NCBI RefSeq assembly: GCF_037190085.1
Contig: NZ_JBBCJO010000002.1
Span: 186,001 to 250,000, forward strand
Direction: 5' to 3'
Source: Gemmatimonas aurantiaca
Lineage (GTDB): Bacteria; Gemmatimonadota; Gemmatimonadetes; Gemmatimonadales; Gemmatimonadaceae
DNA: 64,000 nucleotides
Shown here: piece by piece, positions 1-9,767 of the stretch
Layout of the letters: every line of letters begins with the position of its first letter
How positions within the stretch are numbered: the stretch's first letter is position 1
Notes under the pieces: model-generated
The model's input: the letters and a program-made list of their open reading frames with translations, nothing else
Databases searched by the model: none
What the model was told of the DNA's origin: nothing
Made by a program: the position numbers and the translations under genes

Positions 1-2696
1 GTCGCCCACACCGGATTGAACGGAGTGCCCGATCGCGCAATACCGAAGCCGCTGACGGCTATGGCCTTCCAGAACTTCCCCAACTGCAACACGACGCTGT
101 GGCGCGCGTCCAGTGATGATCGACGCCAGCCGCGATCAGTCACACTCCCGAATGCTGTCGCGCTGAATGCGGACGTGTACTCCCTCGCCGACGACAGCGT
201 GTAGCCTATGCCGACAAAGAATGGTTGAATGTTCGGCTGCAGGATGATCGTGGCCTGGGTCGCAGCGATTCTCCCATCGCTGCTCGTGCGCAGTACGTTG
301 CCCAGCGCCGGGCGCTCCAGCGCGACCGCCGTGCGCAGAAACCCGCCATCGTGCGCGATGGCATCGGGAGCGACGTACATCGCGCGACCTTCGAGTCCTT
401 CGTGGAACTGGGGCCGTGCGTGCATGTTGAGCGGATCGCTCACCGGCTGATCGAGACCGAGCGAGGCCGCCAGTTCGACCTGCAGCTCCGCGAAGCGGTT
501 CGCAAACGCTGTGGCGACGTGCGAACGCCACGAGCGTGGCGGCGCGAAGCCACGTCCGATCACACGGTACTGCGCGATGGTGTCGCGCTGCGCGGTGGTT
601 GCCCCTGCACATGGCGCATCAGGATTGCCGGACGCGATCGTGCCGCCACCATCGCCATACCAGCACGTCTCCGAAACGGCCACGCGTCCGATCGACGCCA
701 ATTGCAGCAGGCGATGGGGTGCGACGACTCCACGGAACTCCCCGATACCGATCTTGAGGATGCCCGGTGTGGGAGAAAACACGGTGCCGACCGGGCTCAT
801 CGTCACCATGCCACTCGCGCCACTGCGATACTGCCACGACAATCCGAATCGAGGACTCACGTGCCAACTGGACACGTCGTCCACGATCGCGCCCGGAAAC
901 GCATCGCGCAGCGAATGCGACGCATACGCGATCGACGGTGCGTCCGTTCGTTCGAGGCGCGCCCCCAGCATCAGTTGCCACCCCGGGGCCGGGCGCCAAT
1001 AGTCGCCCAGCGCAACGAACGCGTTCGTACCTCGAGCGGTAGCGGATGGATACTGCACCAATCGCTCCGTGGCCACTGGCGCGCCGCGCAGAAGATCGTC
1101 GACAGAACGAAAGGTGAGCGTCGCGGCAGATCCATCGAGGCGCGAGTCGGCGAGCTCGGTTCGCGCACCCGCGGTCACTTGCCAGCGATGCTTCGGTGCC
1201 TGCCGAAGATAGAATCGCGCCGACGCGCGCGACTCCCACATGACGGTGCGCAACTCGGAGTTCCCAAGACCGCTTCCGCCGAGCGCGAATGATTGCGGCA
1301 GCACCCCCAGCTCGGTGTCCTCGAGCATGGAGACGGTGTATCGCGGAACTGCGGAGGGCGCATCAGTGCGCGATCTGGTGTCGGACAGACCCGTTGAGAC
1401 TTCGACCAACGTCGCCGGATTCGGGAAATACGAGTACTCGAGCTGTGCGCCGAGTGATGAGCGCGCACGTTCCCGCAGTGTCGATACCGAGGCATAGGAG
1501 GAGTAGTCGATGGGCCGCTCCGTCGTCTTCGAACCGAATACGGTGAACCCGAAGGACCGTCGGGCTTCCGTGAGCATATTCGGGTCCTCGAGCGGCGTGT
1601 TCAAGCGGGCGGCGAACGAGAGTGCGTTCAAGTCGCGACGGTCCCGGTCGCCCACCGAATTTGGCGCCAGCCCCAACTGATGCCCTGCGTCAAGGGCATT
1701 CCGTGCGACCGTTTCGGAGATCCCCGACAGTAACCACTCGGACGCCGATGCATTTTCGAGCGTGACAATCGGGCTGGTCGACAGGTCCAGGTCAACCGCG
1801 GCATTGTACGACAGCCGATCACGCCACGTGATACCCGAAGCGCCCACACCAATGACGGTCCGGTCGGCCCGCACGCCGCGTTGGCCCGCTGCGAGTGCTG
1901 GCGCACTGGCCTCCGCCCGCGAGATCGTTGCCCGGCGTGTCGCATAGCTCTCGCCCGGATCGATGACGATCTGTGTTTCGGCGCCGCTATACCAGCCTTT
2001 CGCCGGATCGAACACATTCGACATCAACCGAGCGGACGTTGACAGGTTCCGCGGAAGCGAAGCGTCGGAAAACTGTAGCCCGTTCAGAGTGACCGAACTC
2101 TGATTGCCGGCCAGGCCGAAGACGGAGAGCCCCTCAGCCGTGCTCTGCACATTGCTGAACCCCGCAGCAATGGCCGCCACCGAGTTTGCTTCCGTCGGAT
2201 CCACGCTGCCACCCGCCGCGCTCCGGCGCGCGTCGAGCGCGCCGGCCGTACTGTTGTCGTTGCGCGACGGTTTCGGACGAGTCGCCTGGACTTGCACAGC
2301 ACTCAGCGCCACACCATTGGTATCGCGTTGCGTATCGGGGCGCCGCAACAGGATGCGCACTGTGCCCGCTGAGCGCTGCAACACGGCCTGGTCGACGCGT
2401 CGATTGGTGGTGGCGTATCCCGTTGCCGAAACCCGAACGATATAGCCGAGCGTGTCAAGACGCATCACGGCACGGACACCACCCGCAAAGCGCACCCCGA
2501 TGCCTGTTTCGCGAGTCGAGAGTCCTGTGACCAGCACTTCGAATGTTGGGATCGGCGATGCGGTCGCACTGTCCACGGCCAGCACCGTGATCGTGTCGGG
2601 TCGCATATCCTGCGCGTGTCCCGGCGATCGAATGCCAGCCGCTATCGGTTCAACTGCGGTGAGCGATAAAATGTATGCAACACCCACGACAACCAT
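1..2696 (-). CDS. TonB-dependent receptor-like outer-membrane protein (3' end outside window)
   Basis: An open frame of about 898 codons runs without a stop from an ATG at 2696 to the window edge, so the C-terminus is missing. An in-frame TAG lies 27 nt upstream of this ATG, which is therefore the first usable one. A hydrophobic signal (residues 2-20) is followed by a carboxypeptidase-regulatory-like beta domain (about 30-130). Next comes a plug-like region (about 150-270) containing FGLAGNQSSVTLNG, the usual place of the plug signature, then barrel-type sequence rich in alternating aromatic residues. It is the last visible gene of a minus-strand operon and starts 118 nt after the ADOP permease. 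I infer an outer-membrane partner for the exporters upstream. Import of a substrate is the family's usual role, so the direction of transport is open. No strong ribosome binding site is visible. Confidence 0.75.
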   Translation of the reverse strand, partial: MVVVGVAYILSLTAVEPIAAGIRSPGHAQDMRPDTITVLAVDSATASPIPTFEVLVTGLSTRETGIGVRFAGGVRAVMRLDTLGYIVRVSATGYATTNRRVDQAVLQRSAGTVRILLRRPDTQRDTNGVALSAVQVQATRPKPSRNDNSTAGALDARRSAAGGSVDPTEANSVAAIAAGFSNVQSTAEGLSVFGLAGNQSSVTLNGLQFSDASLPRNLSTSARLMSNVFDPAKGWYSGAETQIVIDPGESYATRRATISRAEASAPALAAGQRGVRADRTVIGVGASGITWRDRLSYNAAVDLDLSTSPIVTLENASASEWLLSGISETVARNALDAGHQLGLAPNSVGDRDRRDLNALSFAARLNTPLEDPNMLTEARRSFGFTVFGSKTTERPIDYSSYASVSTLRERARSSLGAQLEYSYFPNPATLVEVSTGLSDTRSRTDAPSAVPRYTVSMLEDTELGVLPQSFALGGSGLGNSELRTVMWESRASARFYLRQAPKHRWQVTAGARTELADSRLDGSAATLTFRSVDDLLRGAPVATERLVQYPSATARGTNAFVALGDYWRPAPGWQLMLGARLERTDAPSIAYASHSLRDAFPGAIVDDVSSWHVSPRFGLSWQYRSGASGMVTMSPVGTVFSPTPGILKIGIGEFRGVVAPHRLLQLASIGRVAVSETCWYGDGGGTIASGNPDAPCAGATTAQRDTIAQYRVIGRGFAPPRSWRSHVATAFANRFAELQVELAASLGLDQPVSDPLNMHARPQFHEGLEGRAMYVAPDAIAHDGGFLRTAVALERPALGNVLRTSSDGRIAATQATIILQPNIQPFFVGIGYTLSSAREYTSAFSATAFGSVTDRGWRRSSLDARHSVVLQLGKFWKAIAVSGFGIARSGTPFNPVWA

Positions 2697-2814
2697 GAAT
2701 GAGTTGCAAGAGGGTTGGACCTAACGACCTCGCCGAGAACGCCTCCACCCACACTAGACCTCTCGTCCAACAATGCCGCGACAACACCGAGACGGCAAGC
2801 CTCAAGCGTCAGTA

Positions 2815-5211
2815 CTACACCCCTCGCAACAGCAGGCTCGGCTTGATGTGTAGCACACGCCAAAGGGGGCGGGCGCTACCCAACCCCGCGCTGACGAGTA
2901 GCGCGAGCGCGCCGGCGAACACGGCCACGATCAGCCGCGGAACAGGCCAGGCCGCGAGCTCTGGAACGAGCCCACTCCCCAGAACAAGGATCACCGCGGC
3001 CGCGCCGCTCGCCCACGCCACATCCACCGCCATCTCGTACGCGAGCAGGCGAACGATGCGTCCGGTCGTCGCGCCCGACGCAATGCGAATGGCGAACTCC
3101 TTCTCACGCTCCGCCGTGGCAAGGGACACTTGCACCAGCGCGCCGGTGCCGGCGACAACGCACCCAAGCCCCGCCAGCACCGAGACCAGCCACAGGCGCA
3201 ACAGCATCCCACTCATGGCCTGACGAAGACGCGCCGTGAAGGGCAGTGCATTCGCCACGCCGATGCGTGGATCCAGCCGTGCGATCACGTCCGCGATTCG
3301 CGGGACATATCCCGTATTGTCGGCGCGGCGCTGAACGACGTGCAGGCGGCGGACGGGCAGTTGCGCGAACGGCACGATCACGGCCGGCGTTGGCGCCACA
3401 CCGACACCGCCCTGCGCGACGTCATCAACCACGCCGACGATGCGCCGCACGACCGTTGGCAACGGCGTCAGCGTCACTTCGCGTCCGACCGTGGACCCGT
3501 CCGGGAAGAATTTTCGGGCGAAGGCGCGATTGACGACGGCGACCGGAACCCCGCCGGGACGGTCCGATTCGGAGAAGACCCGACCAGCGACGGTCGGAAT
3601 CCGCATCACATCGAAGTACGCACTCGATACGACATTGAACGTGACATCATGGCTGGCAGTATCTGCCGTACCGACTGCCCCGGCGTGGCGAAACCATATT
3701 CCGCCGCCGGCATCGATCACGGGCAACCGAAGCACGACCGCGGCCCTGGACCCACCTTGCTCCAATGCCGCAATGGCCTGTTGCATGACGGCCGTCGCTC
3801 CCTCTTCACTGGCGTAGAGATTCGCACTCAGGGAAACGTCTGCCGCCTCGACGTCGGTCGCATCGAATCCCGCCGGCGTGCGCACCGTGGTCAGGAAGTC
3901 CCTCGCGACGACCATCCACACTGCGAGCGTGACCAGCGCGAACGCGTATTGCCAACGCAGCAACCACCGAAGCGCGGTACGCGCACGCGAGCTTGTCGTG
4001 ACGCCTGCCCCCGCGCCAAGGAGTTCTTTCCCGAACTGGCGTTGCGAGAGTCGTACGAAGGTCGGAATCGACGCGGCGGCGAGCACGATCCCCGGCGCGA
4101 CCACGGCGGGTGCGAGCACGCCAGGTCCCAACAATGGCACATCGTCCGCGACGCCATGCTTCAGGACATATCCGCGCGCAGCCAATGCCGTCGCCCAGGC
4201 GACGCCGGCCGCGATCAGGGCGGCGGCGCCCCAGACAGGAAGAAGCATGGCACCAACGCGCCAGCGCAGTGCGCGCATCGTTGCACCAAGAGCAAACAGC
4301 ACCGCGTGCTCACGCTCCCGCAACGTCTCCCAGCCGAGCATCAGGCCCGCAATGTTTATCCCCACGAGCACGACGACGGCGAGCGCCAGGAGACCCAACA
4401 AGCGCAGCGCTCTCGCGGCGTCGCCCAGCACGTGGTCGCGAAATGCCGGCCTGATGATGTGAATATCCCGGTTCATCGGCGATGCGGCCGCGAGTGCGGG
4501 CTGAAGACGATCCCACTCCGCATCCGCCTGGTCCGCTGCGCCCTGACGCGCCCGGGCAACGGCCCTCAAATAGTACCCGCCATGATCGGTGGCCGCCAAA
4601 CCGCCGAAGGTCATGGGCACCCACACGTCCGTGCCAGCGGGATACATCGCGTGCGCCGGCGCAACGCCGATCACCCGGAAGGGCCGCGTGTCGAGCAGAA
4701 TGTCGCTGTTCACCACGCGAGGATCACCACCGAATCGACGTACCCACAACTCATGACTGATGATGGCTACCGGTGCATCGGCGAGTAGCATGTCCGGTTC
4801 GGCAGGCGGCGCGTCAGCGTCCGTGAAGAAACGCCCCACATGGGGCATCACGCCCAGCACAACCGGCAGACTCGGTGTCACGGCCGCAATACTCACGACC
4901 TGGGCCGCGCCGTTCACGGACAACGTGACCGACTGCGTGCGATAGGCCCCCAACTCCCATGCCGAGAGTGAGCTCGCGAGAATCGTATAGACGCCGCTGG
5001 AGAGCTGCCCTCCTTCACTCGAGCCGCGCACCCCCTGCTGCACCTGCCGCAATGCACCGACCGAGGGATACGGCAGCAACGCCTGTTCCCGGCTTTGCAT
5101 GATGGCGAGGATCGCGAAGCCCAGGCCGCATGCCAGACCCACCAGCAATGCCGCCGGCCCCCAGACTTTCACCCAGTCCCGTCCCGACCAGCTCCCGCGT
5201 GTGCTCGTCAC
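2815..5211 (-). CDS. ADOP-type ABC transporter permease (MacB/FtsX fold)
   Basis: 798 residues. An N-terminal membrane helix (about 17-39) precedes a MacB-like periplasmic core domain (about 50-260, with FRVIGVAPAHAMYPAGTDVW). A first FtsX-like membrane block follows at about 277-400, then another helix, a second periplasmic domain and a C-terminal FtsX block (about 690-790). This duplicated layout is that of the acidobacterial-duplicated-orphan-permease family. The GTG start at 5211 is preceded by GGGGGAG, a good ribosome binding site. The ATPase gene directly upstream supplies the nucleotide-binding subunit, so the protein is not an orphan. By analogy with MacB it would act in the inner membrane, driving periplasmic substrates outward by mechanotransmission. 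The substrate is unknown. Confidence 0.85.
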   Translation of the reverse strand: MTSTRGSWSGRDWVKVWGPAALLVGLACGLGFAILAIMQSREQALLPYPSVGALRQVQQGVRGSSEGGQLSSGVYTILASSLSAWELGAYRTQSVTLSVNGAAQVVSIAAVTPSLPVVLGVMPHVGRFFTDADAPPAEPDMLLADAPVAIISHELWVRRFGGDPRVVNSDILLDTRPFRVIGVAPAHAMYPAGTDVWVPMTFGGLAATDHGGYYLRAVARARQGAADQADAEWDRLQPALAAASPMNRDIHIIRPAFRDHVLGDAARALRLLGLLALAVVVLVGINIAGLMLGWETLREREHAVLFALGATMRALRWRVGAMLLPVWGAAALIAAGVAWATALAARGYVLKHGVADDVPLLGPGVLAPAVVAPGIVLAAASIPTFVRLSQRQFGKELLGAGAGVTTSSRARTALRWLLRWQYAFALVTLAVWMVVARDFLTTVRTPAGFDATDVEAADVSLSANLYASEEGATAVMQQAIAALEQGGSRAAVVLRLPVIDAGGGIWFRHAGAVGTADTASHDVTFNVVSSAYFDVMRIPTVAGRVFSESDRPGGVPVAVVNRAFARKFFPDGSTVGREVTLTPLPTVVRRIVGVVDDVAQGGVGVAPTPAVIVPFAQLPVRRLHVVQRRADNTGYVPRIADVIARLDPRIGVANALPFTARLRQAMSGMLLRLWLVSVLAGLGCVVAGTGALVQVSLATAEREKEFAIRIASGATTGRIVRLLAYEMAVDVAWASGAAAVILVLGSGLVPELAAWPVPRLIVAVFAGALALLVSAGLGSARPLWRVLHIKPSLLLRGV

Positions 5212-5241
5212 GTCTCCCCCACGATCTCGAAAGTGGCTCGG

Positions 5242-5946
5242 TTACGGCGTGTGCACCGCGAGATCGACCAGCGCCCCATCGAGCAATGCGATGGTCCTCG
5301 CGGCAAAACGCAGGTAGCGGTCATCGTGCGTGACCAGGACGACCGTCGTCCCTTCTTCATTCAGCGAGCCAAGGAGCTCCATCACGGCCGCACCATTGCG
5401 TGAGTCGAGGTTCCCCGTTGGCTCGTCGGCAAGCAGCAGTGAGGGCTTCCCGGCAACGGCACGGGCGACCGCCACCCGTTGTTGCTGTCCACCGGAAAGT
5501 TGAGCGGGCCGGTGATGGCGCCGGTCGAGCAGCCCAACCCGTTCCAGTGCTTCTTCGACTCGAACGCGCCGCTCCCCCGCAGACAACTCACGCCGATAGC
5601 GCAGCGGAAGCGCCACATTCTCCTCCACGCTGAGATCCCCGAGCAGATTGAACGCCTGATACACGAAACCGATCTCCCGATTGCGCAACTGGGCACATTG
5701 TGCGGCATCGAGTGAGGCGACGTGGTGCCCTTCGAGCCAGTAGTCGCCTTCGGACGCCTCATCCAGGAGGCCAAGTATCGCGAGCAGCGTCGACTTGCCC
5801 GACCCGGAAGGACCGGTGATCGCGACGCACTCGCCATGACCGATATCCAGCGAGACGTCGTGCAAGGCGTGCGTCTCCATGAACGGCGTGTCGTACGTCC
5901 TGGCGATATTGCGCAATCGGATGAGAGGCGACGCATCGCGTGTCAT
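5242..5946 (-). CDS. ABC transporter ATP-binding protein, MacB/LolD type
   Basis: 234 residues with a complete nucleotide-binding domain: Walker A GPSGSGKS, Q-loop region FVYQAFNLL, signature LSGGQQQR, Walker B LLLADEPTGNLD and the H-loop VTHDD. The sequence is of the LolD/MacB class that pairs with FtsX-fold permeases. It lies 30 nt upstream of the ADOP permease and 42 nt downstream of the adaptor gene, so adaptor, ATPase and permease form a MacAB-like unit. It should energise the permease from the cytoplasmic side. Confidence 0.9.
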   Translation of the reverse strand: MTRDASPLIRLRNIARTYDTPFMETHALHDVSLDIGHGECVAITGPSGSGKSTLLAILGLLDEASEGDYWLEGHHVASLDAAQCAQLRNREIGFVYQAFNLLGDLSVEENVALPLRYRRELSAGERRVRVEEALERVGLLDRRHHRPAQLSGGQQQRVAVARAVAGKPSLLLADEPTGNLDSRNGAAVMELLGSLNEEGTTVVLVTHDDRYLRFAARTIALLDGALVDLAVHTP

Positions 5947-5988
5947 GGCAGGTCGGTGAAAAGCGTGATCGAATGGCCGCCATGCAGA

Positions 5989-7233
5989 TCAGCGGATCCG
6001 CACGTGCGACTGTGTCGCGAAGGAAGCCGTTTCCGATGTGATAATCCGGGCACCTGCCGGCAGCCCACTCATCACCCGGACATACACGTCGGACGCGTCC
6101 GCGAGCTGTGCGCGTATCGCGCGGGCCTGCCTTCCGTCTGCGTCGATCGCAAAGACCGTGACGTCTCCCGTGCGAATGAGGCTGACGGGGCGTCGGACGT
6201 AGAGCACGTCGTTCCAGGCATCGACGGTGATGGTGGCGGACACACCGAGGTCGGGAACGGCACCACGCGGGAGTTCGCCGAGGAGTTGGATCTCCACCAG
6301 AATGGTCCCACCCTGCGCACCAGGCGCCTTTCGCGAGACCACACCGCGAACGAGGCCATTGCGGGTGTCCACGCTGACGGCCTGGCCGACCGCCACGTCG
6401 AGCGCGAGCGTCTCGGGTATGCGCACGGCGGACTTGAGTCGCCTGGTATCGATAATCCGACCGAGTGCCTGTCCGGCCGGAACCCATTGCCCCGGATCCA
6501 GCGCCAAGTCCTGCACCACACCGCTTCGTTGCGCGCGCACGGTCAGCGCCCGTGCGCGCTGCGACTCCGCATCGGCAATCTTCGTGAGTTGCGCAATCTG
6601 CCGCTGGCGGGATTCCAACTGCACCGTTGTCGTGCGCTCGAACAACGCGAGACGCGCGCGCTCGGAATCGCGCCTGGTGAAAGCCTCGGCGAGCGTCGCC
6701 GCCCGCCCGGCCTTCTCGCCTTCGGAAGCGAGTGCCCGCGGCACGAGCGAATCGTACAGGACCGCGTCGATGCTGGCCGTGCGATATTGCGTCTCTGCGG
6801 TTGCCAGTTGCGCGCGTTGGGCCAGGACGCCGGAGAGCAACGAGGCTTCCGTCGACGCCAGGTCGGTTTGGGCAATCCGCACACGCTGTTCTGCCTCCAG
6901 GGCGCGAATCGTCACGTCCGGGTTCGCAAGCTCGACCAACGGGTCACCCACGTGTACGGAATCCCCCGCGCGGACCAGCACACGTTCGACCCGCGCCGAC
7001 GCCGTCGCCACCACGACCACAACACTTTCGGGAACGAGCGTGCCCTGCGCAGCCACCTCTCGCCGAACCATACCGCGGCGCACCGTGTCGATGTGCACGG
7101 CACTCCGTTCGAGCGTGAACTGTGGAGCGCGCGCATCGCGCGTCCGCCACAGGACGGCAAGAGCACCAAGGCTCGCAATGGCGAATGCGCCGAAACGACG
7201 ATGCTTCGGCGGCGGCCGCTTGGGGATGTCCAT
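5989..7233 (-). CDS. HlyD/MacA-like periplasmic adaptor (membrane fusion protein)
   Basis: 414 residues. An N-terminal membrane anchor (about 12-28) is followed by the first lipoyl half, with a VRAGDSVHVGDPLVEL motif at about 85-100. A long alpha-helical hairpin (about 110-220) comes next, then the second lipoyl half (VQDLALDPGQWVPAGQALGR), a beta-barrel domain and a C-terminal membrane-proximal domain. It should bridge the MacB-like ATPase/permease pair encoded downstream to an outer-membrane protein. No TolC gene lies in this operon. The only outer-membrane candidate is the TonB-receptor-like product of the last gene, which is unusual. Confidence 0.88.
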   Translation of the reverse strand: MDIPKRPPPKHRRFGAFAIASLGALAVLWRTRDARAPQFTLERSAVHIDTVRRGMVRREVAAQGTLVPESVVVVVATASARVERVLVRAGDSVHVGDPLVELANPDVTIRALEAEQRVRIAQTDLASTEASLLSGVLAQRAQLATAETQYRTASIDAVLYDSLVPRALASEGEKAGRAATLAEAFTRRDSERARLALFERTTTVQLESRQRQIAQLTKIADAESQRARALTVRAQRSGVVQDLALDPGQWVPAGQALGRIIDTRRLKSAVRIPETLALDVAVGQAVSVDTRNGLVRGVVSRKAPGAQGGTILVEIQLLGELPRGAVPDLGVSATITVDAWNDVLYVRRPVSLIRTGDVTVFAIDADGRQARAIRAQLADASDVYVRVMSGLPAGARIITSETASFATQSHVRIR

Positions 7234-7275
7234 TGTCCGCGTATCGAGCAGCGTGCGGTTCAGTGGTTCAGGGCT

Positions 7276-8826
7276 TCAGTGTTCGCTGCCCTGACGGCGC
7301 GCCGCGGTGACCTGCGGCAGGTCTACGCTCAGGTGCTGTCGACGCGCGCCGGTTGCGGCGACCTGCGAGACAATCACCACACTGCCGGCAAACCAGTCCT
7401 GATTCACCGCCGCCGGCAGGGCTTCACGACTGTAGGCAGCCAGGGAGAATCGGGCGTCCTCGTGCCGCAGTCCTGGCAAGTCACGGTTCACGATATCGGG
7501 ATGACCACCCGTCTCCGTCTGCAGGCGGATCAACTCGTCACGCTGCGGTTGCAGGATCGCGAATCGCAGATTGGCGAGCATCGATGATTCACCGCCGGCC
7601 TCACGCGCGAGTGCCGACGCCTGCACGATGAGTTCGGATTGCGGCCCATCCACATGGACCTGGCTCAGGCTGAATCGATAGCCGTTCACGCGCCCGGACG
7701 CGGCGGCCTGCAGTGGCAGACGGGCGATCTCCCGCGCCTCGCGCACGGAGACGGCAAGATCGAGTGCAAGCTTCGCCGTCCTTGCGCACACGGAGTCGCG
7801 TGCCGATGCCTGTCCCTCGAAGAGGATCCACGAGGTCCGCGTGGCCGCTTCGCCGGCATCACCGAGCGTCTTCGAGCCTCCCGAAGCCACCAATGGCCCC
7901 CACGTTCCCACCACCTGATACCAGCGTGGCGCGCGAAGCGTCCGGGTCGATCCATCAAGCAGGATCACAGTCAGCATCGGATCCGCCAGCACGACTTGTT
8001 TCCCGGCAACACGCGAACGCACGCCGAGTGTGACGGAGCCGTCGGCGCCACAACTGAGGGGTTGAGCGGGATCCAGATCGAGTACAGGTGTATCCGCGTA
8101 CACTGCGCGCGGTGTCGTGGACGCGTGAGGCGGGCGTTCGGCATACGCCATCACCATGACGCCGACGAGAAGAATGCCGACTCGACCAGGCACTGACGCC
8201 TCCCGCTGCGTGTAGTGCCAGCGTATCGCGGCAATCCCCGCCACGAGTACCACTACCCCCATACCCCAGGTGGAGACGATCTCCGTTTCATTCGAGAGCA
8301 GTCCGAGGGCCGCAATCGCGACGTTGCTGCTCACGAGTGCCAGCACGAGCAACACCCCAAACGCGCCTGCGCCTCTCGTGGCCACGGCCAGCGCCAGGGC
8401 CATGCCGGCAACGCCGGCACATAGCGCACTGAAGCCGACCGTGAATGCCGCACAGAGTGCGCTCGTGGTATCGAGTCCGTACAGTCCCGCGCCCACTCCC
8501 GTAGCGAGCGCCATGGCTATCGCGAAGATGACGATGGCGGCGAGCTTGCTGATCGCCATCGCGCTTCCAGAGATCGGCTGCGACGCCCACCATGCTCGCG
8601 GTGTGGCGGGCATGTCGCGGAAGCACGCCAGCGCGCCGATGATGGCGCCGCCGAACGGGATCACGACGCTCAGATTCGGGCCACTGCCGAACTGCAGGAG
8701 TGTCGGCTGGAAGAAGCGAACGACCGGCAGAAGTGCGAGCAGGATCACGCCAATGAGTACGGCGCGTCCAATCCGGAGATCGCGTGCAAAGAGGCGACCA
8801 AGCAACGGCCACTGAAGGCGATTCAT
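7276..8826 (-). CDS. ABC transporter permease, YtrC/ABC-2-like
   Basis: 516 residues. About six hydrophobic helices fill residues 1-250, including a short loop with PATPRAWWASQPISG, a position and pattern typical of ABC-2-like permeases of the Ytr/Bce neighbourhood. A large soluble domain (about 270-480) follows and has no motif I recognise. The ATG overlaps the stop of the ATPase gene as ATGA, indicating translational coupling. With that ATPase and the GntR repressor it forms a YtrA-B-C-like block. The substrate cannot be read from the sequence; antibiotic or envelope-stress export is the known theme for Ytr systems. Confidence 0.7.
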   Translation of the reverse strand: MNRLQWPLLGRLFARDLRIGRAVLIGVILLALLPVVRFFQPTLLQFGSGPNLSVVIPFGGAIIGALACFRDMPATPRAWWASQPISGSAMAISKLAAIVIFAIAMALATGVGAGLYGLDTTSALCAAFTVGFSALCAGVAGMALALAVATRGAGAFGVLLVLALVSSNVAIAALGLLSNETEIVSTWGMGVVVLVAGIAAIRWHYTQREASVPGRVGILLVGVMVMAYAERPPHASTTPRAVYADTPVLDLDPAQPLSCGADGSVTLGVRSRVAGKQVVLADPMLTVILLDGSTRTLRAPRWYQVVGTWGPLVASGGSKTLGDAGEAATRTSWILFEGQASARDSVCARTAKLALDLAVSVREAREIARLPLQAAASGRVNGYRFSLSQVHVDGPQSELIVQASALAREAGGESSMLANLRFAILQPQRDELIRLQTETGGHPDIVNRDLPGLRHEDARFSLAAYSREALPAAVNQDWFAGSVVIVSQVAATGARRQHLSVDLPQVTAARRQGSEH

Positions 8827-9767
8827 GACTGAGTCTCCATCACCAGATCCCGCGGTGAACCCTTGACTGCCAGATAGAGTTCGCGCAGCGCGAGCGACTC
8901 GATGTGCACCTGATCGACACCGGCCAGCGCCTCGAGCCGGGCACTATAGGCTCCGGCATCCGAGTCGACCGTCGTCAGCCCGGTCAACACCCGTCCGGAC
9001 CGTTCGACATTCCACCACGTCGCTGTCGCACACGCGCGATCGAGCCCATCGCCGTCTCCGCTAACCACCACTCGACGGAATCGCTCCTGCAGTGCATCGA
9101 GTGTGCCGCACGCGCGGATTTCACCGCGCTCGAGCACGAGCATGTGATCCGCAGCGCCCTCCAGTTCCGCCACGTCGTGGGATGCGACGAGCACGGTCGC
9201 GTTGTCCTCGTACACCCGCACGAGAAGCCGACGCACCACGGCCTCCCGCATGGCGACATCGAGACCGGGAAACGGTTCATCCAGCAGCAGAACATGCGGA
9301 CGCGCGGCGATGGCGCAGAGCACGGCCACGAGGGATTGCTGACCTCGTGACAGCGCACGAATCGGGCGCTCCAACGGAAGGTCGAACTCAGCGACCATGC
9401 TTTGCGCGAGCATGCCATCCCATTCGGTTCTGGTCGATGCGAACCACGTCAGGAGATCGCGCAGACATTCACTGCCCGGGAGATCAACACTGGCCGATAC
9501 GAGCGCAACCCGGGGAAGCGGGTGACGCGTCGTGCCGATCAACGACTTGCCGTCGACTTCGAGAGTGCCGTGCGTGATCTGTCGCAGACCGCCGCAGCAC
9601 TCGAGCAGCGTGGTCTTGCCGGCGCCGATGGGACCGAAAAGCCCCACGAAAGCGCCACGTGGAATCGAGAATGTGAGACGCCGCAGCGCCTCACCTCCAC
9701 CACGGTACCGGTATGACAGGGCCGCGGCCTCCAGGGCCGGCGGAGCGGATTCCATCGCCTTGATCAT
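8823..9767 (-). CDS. ABC transporter ATP-binding protein, YtrB-like
   Basis: 314 residues from an ATG at 9767 that overlaps the repressor stop as ATGA and has GGGAGAGGG directly upstream. A longer reading from 9839 would run into the repressor gene and lacks these signals. Motifs are Walker A GPIGAGKT, a variant signature LSRGQQSL (Arg in place of the first Gly of LSGGQ), Walker B VLLLDEPFPGLD and the H-loop SHDVAEL. A C-terminal region of about 90 residues beyond the core is common in ATPases of peptide or drug exporters. It should power the permease encoded immediately downstream. Confidence 0.88.
   Translation of the reverse strand: MIKAMESAPPALEAAALSYRYRGGGEALRRLTFSIPRGAFVGLFGPIGAGKTTLLECCGGLRQITHGTLEVDGKSLIGTTRHPLPRVALVSASVDLPGSECLRDLLTWFASTRTEWDGMLAQSMVAEFDLPLERPIRALSRGQQSLVAVLCAIAARPHVLLLDEPFPGLDVAMREAVVRRLLVRVYEDNATVLVASHDVAELEGAADHMLVLERGEIRACGTLDALQERFRRVVVSGDGDGLDRACATATWWNVERSGRVLTGLTTVDSDAGAYSARLEALAGVDQVHIESLALRELYLAVKGSPRDLVMETQS

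Noticed and set aside
225..1292. 355-residue plus-strand open frame opposite the receptor gene
   Set aside because: Arg/His-rich product without any motif, antisense to a continuous receptor frame with clear outer-membrane-protein sequence.
2642..2863. 73-residue minus-strand frame across the gap before the receptor gene, considered as a peptide precursor for the exporter
   Set aside because: Overlaps both neighbours, has no leader-core pattern and no ribosome binding site; not enough support.
3130..4788. 552-residue plus-strand open frame opposite the ADOP permease
   Set aside because: Composition typical of the antisense of a high-GC gene; the opposite strand has all ADOP features.
5722..7587. 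621-residue plus-strand open frame opposite the ATPase and adaptor genes
   Set aside because: Spans two well-supported genes and their gap on the other strand and has no recognisable domain.
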